64,000 nucleotides of DNA. It comes from Longitalea luteola (lineage in GTDB: Bacteria; Bacteroidota; Bacteroidia; Chitinophagales; Chitinophagaceae). The stretch spans positions 186,001 through 250,000 of the forward strand of contig NZ_JAFIQX010000007.1 of the NCBI RefSeq assembly GCF_017356035.1. The letters run 5' to 3'. The translations under genes and the position numbers were made by a program. Under the pieces are notes generated by a model, which was not told where the DNA came from, did no database searches, and saw only the letters and a list, made by a program, of their open reading frames with translations. Positions 38,083-46,578 of the stretch are shown here, one piece after another (position 1 is the stretch's first letter; each line of letters begins with the position of its first letter).

Positions 38083-38566
38083 AGTTTATGGTTAGGGTTA
38101 CATAATTAGGTTACGAATGGCGTTCGGGTACTTGATATAATGGTGCATAACAGGAATATTGGAGGTTCTGGGTCTTTCAACCTTGAAAATAGTAACAGCA
38201 GTGCAGGGGTAAAAATGAAGTGATCTTAAAGAATGTGTTTTATAAGGAACTACTTATTGTAAGGGGTTAGTTCCATTAACAGATGATTGACTGCCGCCGG
38301 CGCAGCTGAATGATTGACGTGGATCAACAGATGAGTAAGCGGTCAAATTTTTTTTGCAGAAAGGATGAATTGTATTAATTTAACATTAATAGGATAAGGT
38401 TTAATGGTTAATGGTATTTGATTAGTGGACCTCCCCCCGCGGGGAGGTTTTTTTATGATCAACGCCGAACGCGCAACGCAAAGCGCTCAACGCGCAACGC
38501 TTAACGCTTAACGCTTAACGCGAAGCATCCACATCGGATTTGTATTTAGCGTTCGGCGTTTTGCGT
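38083..38566. other. 484-bp intergenic region with one hairpin and one word island
   Basis: Both flanking genes are on the minus strand. The region from 38083 to 38425 shows no gene or recognised element apart from presumed promoter sequence for the T9SS cargo gene. A plus-oriented terminator-like hairpin (38429-38454) and a word island (38459-38580) follow. Confidence 0.6.
38429..38454 (+). terminator. Orphan terminator-like hairpin facing the plus strand
   Basis: A GC-rich stem (acctccccccgcggggaggt) is followed by a run of T on the plus strand. No plus-strand gene ends here, since both neighbours are on the minus strand. It may instead act on minus-strand readthrough, or end an unseen plus transcript. 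Confidence 0.55.
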
Positions 38567-38580
38567 TCAGCGTTCAGCGT
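38459..38580. repeat. Word island (cgttcagcg/cgcttaacg), folded as inverted arms, overlapping the pduO stop
   Basis: The left half holds about seven copies of an aacgc(t/g)(t/c)aacgc word and the right half holds four copies of the reverse-complement form (gcgttcggcg, gcgttcagcg). The two halves face each other around a 30-base spacer, so a long imperfect hairpin is possible. The right end runs into the last codons of pduO (the sequence gctgaacgctga encodes part of the C-terminus and the stop, and is repeated after it). The word matches 1367-1412. Confidence 0.85.
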
Positions 38581-39157
38581 CTCCCGGTTTTTTAAATCGT
38601 TTGTATAAGAACAGCTGCCATTTTTCTTCGGCCACACCAGCTTTATCCATTTCTGCTCTTGCCAGCGTGAAGAACAGGTCAGACAGGCGATTGATATAAG
38701 CCGGAATAGCTTCGTGTACTGTATCTTCTTTCAGCAAGCTTACCAGCGTTCTTTCGCCGCGGCGAATTTGCGTGCGCACCACATGGCACAAAGCCGAGAT
38801 CTCGTTGCCGCCCGGTAATAAAAAATAATCAGAAGGAGAGGTCATCGCATTTTCCAGCGCATCGATCCATGCTTCGCAAAAAGCAGCGCCGTCTTCCGGC
38901 ATGGGATTCGTGTTGATCTTTTTGGTATCGGAAGGCCGGGCCAGGTGCGACATCATATCCATCATGTCTTTTTGAATTTTGTGCAGGTTGGCCTGCCATT
39001 CATGCTCATTGCCGAGTTTCGCCCGCAGCAGTCCGATCGTTGAATTGGCCTCATCCAACGTGCCGATGCATTCTACGCGAATGTCATCTTTATATACCCG
39101 TTTACCGCCGAATAAGCCGGTGGTGCCTTTGTCGCCTTTTTTGGTGTAGATCTTCAT
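38567..39157 (-). CDS. pduO: PduO-type cob(I)yrinic acid a,c-diamide adenosyltransferase
   Basis: The 196-residue protein shows family signatures MKIYTKKGDKGTTGLFGGKR (ATP-binding N-terminus), RVECIGTLDEANSTIGLLRA, HVVRTQIRRGERTLVSL (Arg residues contacting ATP) and YINRLSDLFFTLARAEM. It transfers the adenosyl group of ATP to cob(I)alamin or cobinamide, forming coenzyme B12. It lies 3 bp after btuB on the minus strand and is the last gene of the B12 uptake operon. Confidence 0.95.
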   Translation of the reverse strand: MKIYTKKGDKGTTGLFGGKRVYKDDIRVECIGTLDEANSTIGLLRAKLGNEHEWQANLHKIQKDMMDMMSHLARPSDTKKINTNPMPEDGAAFCEAWIDALENAMTSPSDYFLLPGGNEISALCHVVRTQIRRGERTLVSLLKEDTVHEAIPAYINRLSDLFFTLARAEMDKAGVAEEKWQLFLYKRFKKPGDAER

Positions 39158-39160
39158 AAG

Positions 39161-41326
39161 CTAAAATGTGATGGTGTAACGAATGTTGATATTGCGTCCG
39201 GGTAAATTGAACCCGCGTTTTTCATAATAGTTCTCGTCGGTAATGTTATTGACAAACAAGCCAAGCGTATGTTTGTAATTGTAGGTGTAGCCGGCATAAA
39301 AGTCAACTACCATGAATTCCGGATAAATAATTTCCGGCGTGCGCGGATCGTTGAAGTCGGTATCCTTGCGGTGGCCGGCATAACGTCCGTTCAATCGCAG
39401 GTCGAAGCCTTTGCGGTTGTTATATTCCATGCCGTAGCTGGCTGTAAAGCCGGCAATATTGTAAATGTCTTTTTTCGTTTCTGTGCCATCGGCGGCAATG
39501 GTTATTTCTTTCGCCGTAAATGTTTTGGTGGCATTGATGAACGCCCGTAATGCATAGCGGTTGTTTTGCAGGGCGCCAAGATCATAAGAGAGTTCAGCTT
39601 CCAGTCCGTTTATTTCCCCTTTGTTGGCATTGATGTAGGTAGTGCGGGTGCTGATGGCATAACCGCTGGCCGTTGTGTCGGGTGTTGCAGGTGTTGTTCT
39701 TAACGTAGTAATGCGATCTTTTACGCGGGTGCTGAAATAAGTGAGATCAACCATAAAGCCTGAACCGCTTTGCTGAAAACGGATGCCGGCGTCCCAACTG
39801 GTGCTGTTCTCGTTCTTCAGGTTGGGGTTGCCCTGGGTTACACTGGCCTTGTTGCCGTTGATATTTTCTGAGTAGCCCGCCACATTATACGCATCGGGCG
39901 TTACATAGGCCCGCCCAATGGTGGCATGCACGGTGAGCGGTTTCAGCAGCGCGTACTGTGCGGCAATGCTTGGACTGAAAAAAGGATTGCTTTCCTTACC
40001 CGGTGCGTAGGTATCGAGATAAGGCGTTTTCTTTACATCATACGTGATGATGTCGTAACGAACGCCTGGATTAACGATCAGTTTATCATGCAGGAAATGT
40101 AATTGTCCCTGTACGTAAGCGCCCGTAAATACCAGGTCGTAATTGGGCGAAAAAGGCGCTTTTTCCGTACGGTTGGGGTTGTAAGACCTGGAAGTGGTCG
40201 CCGACCGGTTATGATCTATACCTACGATCACCGTATGGCTGTTCAGTTTGATCACGTCTTTTAATTGAAGCCCCAGCCAGTCTGCCTGGCTTTCAAAAGA
40301 GAGATAGGGGACTATGAGGTTGCCGCCCGACAGCAGCGTGTTGTTGTAGTTGTTTTCACTGGCGGCATATCCTTTGGCGCTCACTTCGTGTTTGTCCAAA
40401 TTGCCGCTAATGCTGAATTCTCCATTGTACCGTTCCAGGTCTTTCGTGCTGGGTTGTGCATTGCCGAAGAAGAGATCGCTGGGCGATTCTACATTTTTCG
40501 CTATAAAGCGGTCGGCTTTTGCATTCAATTTCCAGTTTTTGGTGAGTTGGTAACCTGCGCGAATGCTGCCGGTATTATAGTTCAACCGGGTGTATTCACG
40601 GCGTAAACCATCTGAACGTTTATCATCATTCTCTATGGGCCCGTCGGTATAATTAGCAGTGTAGGTGTCTGCATCCAGCAGCTTTCTGAACACATTCCCA
40701 TCGCCCAGTTTCATATTTTTATTACGATCGAAGGTGGTAAAGGAGAGGTCGTAATCCAGCTTTTTAGTAATGTTACCGCCCGATGTAATGGTGCCTCTGA
40801 AAGTTTCGTAAGAGCCGTATTCAGCAGAAACGGAACTGCGGATAGCGCCGGCCGATTGACGGGTGATCACATTTACCACACCGCCCATGGCCTGTGAGCC
40901 ATATAATGCAGAAGCAGGGCCTTTCAGCACTTCAATACGTTCAATATCTGAAGGGTTGATAGTGGCTATGCTGGTAGTGCCGGCAGGCCGGCCATCGATG
41001 AGGATAAGCGCCCGCTGATTCAATCCATTCGATTGCGGGCGGAACCCGCGAATGCCGACACCTGCCAGTAAGCCGGGGTATTGTACAATGTTTACGCTGG
41101 CATGTTTTTTCAACAGGTCGGTAAATTCCTGTCCGCTCGTGCGCTCGATATCCTTGCGCCCAATAACGGTAACGCTTTGCGGTGTTTTATTGCGTTGAAC
41201 TTCGGTGCGGGTGGCTGTTACCACCACCTGACCCAGCGTTTGTTGTTTAGCCGTGTCGGCTGGCGCTTCCTGCGCCATGGCAGTAGCGGCAGCCAGCGTG
41301 GTGCTGACCAGTAAAATGTGCTTCAT
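39161..41326 (-). CDS. btuB: TonB-dependent receptor, probable vitamin B12 transporter BtuB
   Basis: The 721-residue protein has a signal peptide (about 1-20, LAAATAMAQ), a plug (GQVVVTATRTEVQRNKTPQS near 32-51, GVGIRGFRPQ, RALILIDGRPAGTTSIAT, IERIEVLKGPASALYGSQAM) and a barrel ending NLPGRNINIRYTITF. Although TonB receptors carry many ligands, its location behind btuF-btuC-btuD and before pduO, downstream of a cobalamin riboswitch, makes corrinoid uptake most likely. ATG 41326 is preferred over a TTG 6 bp upstream. Confidence 0.88.
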   Translation of the reverse strand: MKHILLVSTTLAAATAMAQEAPADTAKQQTLGQVVVTATRTEVQRNKTPQSVTVIGRKDIERTSGQEFTDLLKKHASVNIVQYPGLLAGVGIRGFRPQSNGLNQRALILIDGRPAGTTSIATINPSDIERIEVLKGPASALYGSQAMGGVVNVITRQSAGAIRSSVSAEYGSYETFRGTITSGGNITKKLDYDLSFTTFDRNKNMKLGDGNVFRKLLDADTYTANYTDGPIENDDKRSDGLRREYTRLNYNTGSIRAGYQLTKNWKLNAKADRFIAKNVESPSDLFFGNAQPSTKDLERYNGEFSISGNLDKHEVSAKGYAASENNYNNTLLSGGNLIVPYLSFESQADWLGLQLKDVIKLNSHTVIVGIDHNRSATTSRSYNPNRTEKAPFSPNYDLVFTGAYVQGQLHFLHDKLIVNPGVRYDIITYDVKKTPYLDTYAPGKESNPFFSPSIAAQYALLKPLTVHATIGRAYVTPDAYNVAGYSENINGNKASVTQGNPNLKNENSTSWDAGIRFQQSGSGFMVDLTYFSTRVKDRITTLRTTPATPDTTASGYAISTRTTYINANKGEINGLEAELSYDLGALQNNRYALRAFINATKTFTAKEITIAADGTETKKDIYNIAGFTASYGMEYNNRKGFDLRLNGRYAGHRKDTDFNDPRTPEIIYPEFMVVDFYAGYTYNYKHTLGLFVNNITDENYYEKRGFNLPGRNINIRYTITF

Positions 41327-41361
41327 GTTCAATTTGCTTATATCATGTAGTTAGTGAATGC

Positions 41362-41446
41362 GTGTGCCGCACTTTCCTGAAACGATGTTGACGCAGGTGT
41401 GCCGCACTTTTCTATGCTGATGTTGACGTAAGTGTGGCGCACCTTA
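41362..41446. repeat. 35-bp tandem repeat in the btuD-btuB gap
   Basis: The word gtgtgccgcacttt occurs at 41362 and 41397 and as gtgtggcgcacctt at 41432, exactly 35 bp apart; gatgttgacg recurs at 41384 and 41419 in the same register. The third copy overlaps the btuD stop codon (41444-41446). Confidence 0.85.
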
Positions 41447-42445
41447 ATAACGGTTGCGCAACGAAGTGAGCAAGCCGGCTATAGTGGTGTAGGATTCATT
41501 TCTGTAAAGCCACTGCACCGTATGACCGTTCTCGACGATCTGTACGGCTTCTGCTGCATTGTCGGTTATCGTGAATCCTTCCCGCATCAGGGCTCTTTTG
41601 GTCCAGAACAGGGCGGCGCCTTCGCCCGTTAACCGGATCGTTTTTCCATTATTGTGATGAATGGTAAATGTGCCGCTGTTTTTGTCGAATACAAAACCTT
41701 CGCGGTGAAACGCCGCTTCAAAGGCGCCATTCAACACAATGTCTTCAGGGGCACCCTGCGTGAATACACCATCATTCCGCAGCAGCCATACCTGGTCGGC
41801 CGATTGCAGGGCAAGGTCAAGATCATGGGTAGAAAGCAAAATGCCTTTGCCCGTTGTTTTGGCCAGCTGGTGCAGCAGGTGCATCAGCGATACCCGGTTG
41901 GGCAGGTCGAGGTGCGCGGTTGGTTCATCCAGGATGATGAGCGGTGTGTCCTGGGCGAGTGCCCTTGCCAGCATAACTTTCTGCGATTCGCCATCACTCA
42001 GCTCGCTTAACTTTCTATTGGCAAATACAGTAGTGCCGGTCATATCCATGGCCCATGCTACTATTTTACGGTCATCGGGTTGCATGGTGCCCAGCCAGTT
42101 CGTGTAAGGAAAGCGGCCCAATGAAATAATGGAATACACATTCAGGTTACCCGTGCGCACTTTTTCGGTAAGCACCATACTCAGGCGTTTGGCTCTTTCC
42201 AGCGGCTTCAGCCTGTTGATATTTTTTCCGCCGGTATCTACAGTGCCTGATATGGCAGGTTGTAAACCGGCCAGGGTGCGGATGAGCGTTGATTTGCCGG
42301 CGCCGTTAGGGCCCAGCAAACAAATGAGCTGACCGGCAAATATTTCCAGGTCAAGCGGTCCGGCAAGGGTTTTTTCTTCTTTGGTTCCCTTGCTATAGCC
42401 AATGCATAACCGGCCCGCTTTTAATAAAGGTGCTGTTTTATGCAT
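41444..42445 (-). CDS. btuD: ABC transporter ATPase BtuD-like, with C-terminal extension
   Basis: The 333-residue protein has a full ABC ATPase domain: Walker A LLGPNGAGKSTLIR (near 40), signature LSDGESQKVMLARALA (near 144), Walker B PLIILDEPTAHLDLP (near 164) and switch His STHDLDLAL. About 80 residues beyond a usual BtuD/FecE end (about 255) form an extra domain (FTIHHNNGKTIRLTGEGAAL, ITDNAAEAVQIVENGHTVQW) of unknown role, possibly regulatory. It drives the BtuC permease encoded directly upstream, with ATGA overlap of start and stop. Confidence 0.9.
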   Translation of the reverse strand: MHKTAPLLKAGRLCIGYSKGTKEEKTLAGPLDLEIFAGQLICLLGPNGAGKSTLIRTLAGLQPAISGTVDTGGKNINRLKPLERAKRLSMVLTEKVRTGNLNVYSIISLGRFPYTNWLGTMQPDDRKIVAWAMDMTGTTVFANRKLSELSDGESQKVMLARALAQDTPLIILDEPTAHLDLPNRVSLMHLLHQLAKTTGKGILLSTHDLDLALQSADQVWLLRNDGVFTQGAPEDIVLNGAFEAAFHREGFVFDKNSGTFTIHHNNGKTIRLTGEGAALFWTKRALMREGFTITDNAAEAVQIVENGHTVQWLYRNESYTTIAGLLTSLRNRY

Positions 42446-43521
42446 CAGAAAGAATTTTTTAAATTATTCCGGCTCATAATGATCCAGATGACGACTGGTG
42501 ACCCCACCAGCGCGGTAATGACATTGATCGGTAAAACGGCATTGCTGCCCGGCAGCTGTGCAATGATATCGCAGAGCAGCATCAACGATGTGCCCATCAA
42601 ACAACAGGCGGGGATCAGCATGCGATGATCCGAGGTATTGAACAGCGTGCGTGCCAGGTGTGGTACCGCAATGCCTATAAAGGCTATGGGACCGCAAAAG
42701 GCGGTAATGCTGCCTGCCAGTAAACTGGTGCTGCCAATGATGAGCAGGCGCGCCCGGTTTACCGTTAAGCCCATGGTGCTGGCATAATGCTCCCCGAGCA
42801 ATAAGGTATCCAGCATTTTTGACGAAGCAAATGCGATGAGCAGGCCTATTGCTACTACTATGCCCAGCAGGTAGAGCTGACTGCCCGAAACACCGCCCAG
42901 CGAACCGAATGTCCATAATAAATAATCCTTCACCTGTTCGGGCGCGCTGAAGTATTGCCAGATGCTGACAACAGCGAGGGTAATATTGCCGATCATAACC
43001 CCAACGATGAGCATAACGACATTATCTCTTATGCGGGCCGAAATGGCTATGATGAGGAACATGATGAGCGCGGCGCCCAGCGAGGCTGCCAGCAGAATGA
43101 GGGAACTTCCCGAGAAACCCAGTTCCTTAATGGCATACAGGGTGGTAATGCTGCCTGCCGATAACATTACCAGCGCCACACCCAGACTGGCGCCTGCTGT
43201 AATGCCGAGGATGGAAGGGCCTGCGAGGGGATTGCGGAAAAGCGTTTGCATTTGTAAACCGCTTACCGGTAATCCGCAACCTACGATCACCGCTGTAACG
43301 GCCTTGGGTATCCTGATGTTTTCGATTATATAGATCCAGGCATCATTCTCCGCCTTGCCTGAAAGAACAATATCCAGCACGGCAGGCAGTGGTATCGATA
43401 CAGAACCAAATGCGATGTCGGTGATAAATGCGATCAGCAGCAACAAGAACAACAGGCTCAGCTTCATGATGGAAGCCGTCCATGAAAATTGCCGGGTAGC
43501 AGTATCCATTGCTACGTTCAT
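42445..43521 (-). CDS. btuC: FecCD-family permease BtuC
   Basis: The 358-residue protein has about ten membrane helices and the FecCD/BtuC signatures FRNPLAGPSILGITAGASLGV (near 98) and CGPIAFIGIAVPHLARTLF (near 266). It forms the membrane channel of the corrinoid ABC importer. Its start overlaps the stop of btuF by 1 nt (taatg) and its end overlaps the btuD start, so the three genes are translationally coupled. Confidence 0.93.
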   Translation of the reverse strand: MNVAMDTATRQFSWTASIMKLSLLFLLLLIAFITDIAFGSVSIPLPAVLDIVLSGKAENDAWIYIIENIRIPKAVTAVIVGCGLPVSGLQMQTLFRNPLAGPSILGITAGASLGVALVMLSAGSITTLYAIKELGFSGSSLILLAASLGAALIMFLIIAISARIRDNVVMLIVGVMIGNITLAVVSIWQYFSAPEQVKDYLLWTFGSLGGVSGSQLYLLGIVVAIGLLIAFASSKMLDTLLLGEHYASTMGLTVNRARLLIIGSTSLLAGSITAFCGPIAFIGIAVPHLARTLFNTSDHRMLIPACCLMGTSLMLLCDIIAQLPGSNAVLPINVITALVGSPVVIWIIMSRNNLKNSF

Positions 43522-44741
43522 TATGGTAATTGTTGATAATAATAAAGTTGGTGGTCGGGCAGTATTTCCGGGTGAAAGATCTTCACCAGGTCGGCCAGGA
43601 TGCGTGCCGGATTTACCGCGCCGGACTCCCAGTAGTCATTGGCGCCAATGTCGTTGGTGCGCTTGTTGTTGTTATACATGGTCCCTTTCTGGTACGCATT
43701 GAACTTTGTATAACGGGGGTCAGCGGCGGCGATCTCTGACCTGGAACGGGCAGTGCTCATATTGATCCAGAAATCGGCTTTCAATGCTACCGGCGCTACC
43801 GTTTCAAAATTAAGCGCCAGGCTGCCGGTACTTATCACATCTGCCCAATGGTATTGGGCGCCGGCGTCCTTTATGAACTGCGTCATGTAGCTGTCGCCAT
43901 CCGGAACATGCCAGGTTCCTTTAAAGGGCATGCCCACGACAACGGAAGGATGCTGGCTGGCTTTTGCGCCGAGCGCTTTGAGGCGCTGGTATTCATTTTC
44001 CATCGCTTCAAATTTCCGGTTCACTTCTTCTTCTTTATTCAACAGGGCTGCCATGAGCTTTACCCATTCCGAACGGCCGAGCGGATCTTTTTCCAGCCAT
44101 TCTGCATTCACCATTACCGGAATGCCTGCGCTGGTGAGGGGCTGGTAACGGCTGATAGGCGCTACCGCACTGCCCATGGTCATTACGAGGTCGGGCTGCA
44201 TGGCAATGATCAGCTCATGGTTCATTTCGCTGCCATTACCTACTTCGGCCACTTTCCCGTTGGCCAGGTTCTTACGCACGGTGGGTGAAGTAACATATTT
44301 GGGTTCTGCGAGTCCGGCAATTACATCCGCCGCACCCATGAAATCAGCCATGCCTACGTGCATGGAAGAAGTGACCACTATTTTTTGAACAGGGATCTGT
44401 ATTACCTGTGCATTTGGGTAACCGGCAGGAGCAGGTTTGCCTCTTTGCACCAGTACATATTGTAATGTGTCGCTTTTGTCGGAGAACCGGTTTATGATCT
44501 TCACGAGCTTGAAGTCGTCGAAATAATCTATCGTAAATCCTTTGGAGTGTACCAGTTTGGTTTTAGCAACGGCTGCCGGTTGATCCTTGCCTGCGGGCGA
44601 AGGGGATGTAGCCGCCTGTTTACAGGAGCTGCCCGTTAATAACAATAAACCGATACTAAAAATGCCCAGTGAACGTGATCGGGTAATGGGTTGCAGAAAA
44701 AATGGTTTTCTGCTCTGAAGAAGGAGCCTGCTATGTTTCAT
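43521..44741 (-). CDS. btuF: ABC substrate-binding lipoprotein BtuF-like
   Basis: The 406-residue protein has a long N-terminal lipoprotein signal (LLLLTGSSCKQA, Cys near 40) and a periplasmic binding fold (VTSSMHVGMADFMGAADVIA, MQPDLVMTMGSAV, MPFKGTWHVPDGDSYMTQFI, YRCQKGTMYNNNKRT-like segment, PGARI-type C-terminal helix region AVNPARILADLVKIFHPE). It is the first gene after the cobalamin riboswitch, whose 3' end lies 50 bp upstream. That makes corrinoid the likely ligand. Confidence 0.88.
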   Translation of the reverse strand: MKHSRLLLQSRKPFFLQPITRSRSLGIFSIGLLLLTGSSCKQAATSPSPAGKDQPAAVAKTKLVHSKGFTIDYFDDFKLVKIINRFSDKSDTLQYVLVQRGKPAPAGYPNAQVIQIPVQKIVVTSSMHVGMADFMGAADVIAGLAEPKYVTSPTVRKNLANGKVAEVGNGSEMNHELIIAMQPDLVMTMGSAVAPISRYQPLTSAGIPVMVNAEWLEKDPLGRSEWVKLMAALLNKEEEVNRKFEAMENEYQRLKALGAKASQHPSVVVGMPFKGTWHVPDGDSYMTQFIKDAGAQYHWADVISTGSLALNFETVAPVALKADFWINMSTARSRSEIAAADPRYTKFNAYQKGTMYNNNKRTNDIGANDYWESGAVNPARILADLVKIFHPEILPDHQLYYYQQLP

Positions 44742-44792
44742 TCTTGCTCTTTGCCTTTCTGCCGAAAGCGGTGAGTAAATATTGATTATTAA

Positions 44793-45031
44793 AAGGCAGG
44801 TCTTCTGACTTGTTCTATGTTAATGCCTTCCCATCCCGGTCAGGCCGGGGCAGTGGCTTATGTGTTTAACAACCGCAAGCCGACAATCGACAGTCAACAA
44901 TCGGCAGTATGCGATTGTCGATTCATGATTGACGATTCACGAAGAACTTACAGCAGCGGAGACTGTTCCGGACTTACACCGGATTCCCTATTAAAGCAGC
45001 AAGTGCTGCTACCTTCGGCGGCGAAAGTAGT
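44793..45031 (-). ncRNA. Cobalamin riboswitch (AdoCbl type)
   Basis: On the minus strand the conserved B12-element blocks appear in order: a 5' stem with gaaggtagcagcac, the core gggaatccggtgtaagtccgg followed by aacagtc and ctgctgtaag, then agccactg, gggaaggc and the 3' box aagtcagaagacctgcct. The element precedes btuF by about 50 bp and should shut off the btuFCDB-pduO operon when coenzyme B12 is abundant. Between ctgctgtaag and agccactg lies a reiterated gattgtcg word island of about 60 bp, far from standard sequence for this peripheral arm. Confidence 0.95.
44881..44941 (-). repeat. gattgtcg word island inside the riboswitch variable arm
   Basis: Left copies cgacaatcgacagtcaacaa (44881-44900) face right copies gattgtcgattcatgattga (44913-44932) as inverted repeats, with the 9-base cgacaatcg and cgattgtcg matching exactly. 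The insert would form or extend a hairpin arm while leaving the riboswitch core intact. A related gattgccgattgtct pair occurs at 63239-63253. Confidence 0.8.
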
Positions 45032-45052
45032 GATTATTTTTGATTTATGCAT

Positions 45053-45637
45053 TCAGAGCTGTGCCAGACCTCCAGGGTGTGGTTTATTTGCGTGTTGCTG
45101 GTTGATGGTCTCCCTGATAAAGTTCACTCTGTTATGTATGTTTGCGGGTGGTACTTCTACCAGCGTAAAGCCCAGGGCTTTGTAAGTTTCCCTGATGTTT
45201 ATATACAAATGAACGGCTTCATCAAAGGTTTGCCATCGCTCGGCGTCGTTTACATAAATGGCCTGCCACGGCGGCAATATAAAAACCAGTGGCTGATAGG
45301 GGTGATGCTGTAGTGCCGTGTAATAACGGTCGTGAACGGGCAGGGCAGCTGCTTTCAGGTAGGCGATAATATCGGGAATGCCGCGGTCGAAAAAAGTGGT
45401 GCCTGTATAAGCCGTGGTTTGTTTGTATGAATCTATCATGCGGTCCAGGACTTTTTCCGCAAAACCCGAAAGGTTGATCCAGGGTAGGCAGTCGGAACCA
45501 GTGGCCACCAGTTCTGCGATCAGCCGGCGTGAAGCTTCTTGCGAACAAAAATAACCGGCATCTGCCAGTGCGTGCAGCAGGCTTGTTTTGCCGGCGCCGG
45601 GTCCGCCGGTGATGATATACCTTTCAGTGGTGTTCAA
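45053..45637 (-). CDS. P-loop NTPase (AAA_28-like) in the cobalamin locus
   Basis: The 194-residue protein has Walker A TGGPGAGKTSLLHALADAG (near 10-28), an acidic switch FFDRGIPDIIAYL (near 82) and a C-terminal RVNFIRETI helix. It is similar to AAA_28 small ATPases (also related to NadR kinase folds), not to CobU, whose P-loop reads differently. Its TTG start overlaps the cbiB stop by 4 nt, which shows coupling, yet no cobalamin role is known for the family. It might supply a kinase step missing from the locus; that is speculation. Confidence 0.8.
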   Translation of the reverse strand: MNTTERYIITGGPGAGKTSLLHALADAGYFCSQEASRRLIAELVATGSDCLPWINLSGFAEKVLDRMIDSYKQTTAYTGTTFFDRGIPDIIAYLKAAALPVHDRYYTALQHHPYQPLVFILPPWQAIYVNDAERWQTFDEAVHLYINIRETYKALGFTLVEVPPANIHNRVNFIRETINQQHANKPHPGGLAQL

Positions 45638-46578
45638 TGGACGCTTATTAAGTAAAAGATCAAAGATATTATCAGAACGGCACAGCCCGTTACTTTTTGA
45701 TTGATCCCCGTCGCCGTTTTTATTTCACCGGGTTGTACCATTCTGTCGTTACAACCGATAAAAGGCTTTTCCACCAGTTTACCATGATAGATGTTAGGTC
45801 CGCCAAAACGAACATTCATGATACCGGCAAGGGCTGCTTCCGGATAACCGGAATTAGGACTCTTATGCTTATGACCGTACCGGAAAATGAATTGTAAACT
45901 GCGCCGGCTGCCACTTACCAGCACCATTAAAAGGGCAGTGATGCGGGCTGGAATAAAATTCGCTGCATCATCGAGACGGGCGGCAAATTTTCCAAACAGT
46001 TCATAGCGTTCATTGCGGTAACCGATCATTGAATCAAGGGTATTGATCATTTTATAGGTCATCATACCGGGTACGCCGGCAATGGCATAATAGAAGAGAG
46101 GGGCAATTACGCCATCGCTTAGATTTTCTGACAGGGTTTCCAGCACGGCTATGCGGATCTGTTGGGGCGTTAATGCTGAAGTATCGCGGCCTACAATGCG
46201 GCTGAGTTGTTTGCGGCCTGCTTCAAGGCCTTCTTCATGCAAAACGAGAAAGACTTTTTTCCCTTCTTTAATCAGGGTTTTATTGGCCAGTCCATAAAAT
46301 ACAAAGATGGTACTAACCACCCCGAATAACGCCGGGTGCAGGCTTAGCAGCCATTGTAATGAATAGCGAAAGCAACAAAATACGGCAATGCATAAAACGA
46401 CTGACAGCAAGGCTCCTTTTAAAAGCCGGTTAAACCCCTTGTTCAATGCTTTTTCTCCCTTATAAATAAGGTTGCCAAACAAGCGGATAGGATGGGGGAG
46501 CCATTCGGGATCACCCAGCAGCAGGTCGAGTAGATAACCTGCCAGCAGCGGCAATATCAGGAGCATTGCTGGATCCAT
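45634..46578 (-). CDS. cbiB: Adenosylcobinamide-phosphate synthase CbiB/CobD
   Basis: The 314-residue membrane protein starts with the family segment LLAGYLLDLLLGDPEWLPHP and also shows ETLSENLSDGVIAPLFYYAI (near 145), MTYKMINTLDSMIGYRNERY and LDDAANFIPARITALL. It attaches aminopropanol phosphate (or ethanolamine phosphate) to adenosylcobyric acid. It overlaps the decarboxylase gene upstream by 22 nt and the NTPase gene downstream by 4 nt. Confidence 0.95.
   Translation of the reverse strand: MDPAMLLILPLLAGYLLDLLLGDPEWLPHPIRLFGNLIYKGEKALNKGFNRLLKGALLSVVLCIAVFCCFRYSLQWLLSLHPALFGVVSTIFVFYGLANKTLIKEGKKVFLVLHEEGLEAGRKQLSRIVGRDTSALTPQQIRIAVLETLSENLSDGVIAPLFYYAIAGVPGMMTYKMINTLDSMIGYRNERYELFGKFAARLDDAANFIPARITALLMVLVSGSRRSLQFIFRYGHKHKSPNSGYPEAALAGIMNVRFGGPNIYHGKLVEKPFIGCNDRMVQPGEIKTATGINQKVTGCAVLIISLIFYLISVH

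Noticed and set aside
44817-45185. 122-codon ORF across the riboswitch
   Set aside because: It covers a well-defined cobalamin riboswitch on the opposite strand and has no protein features.
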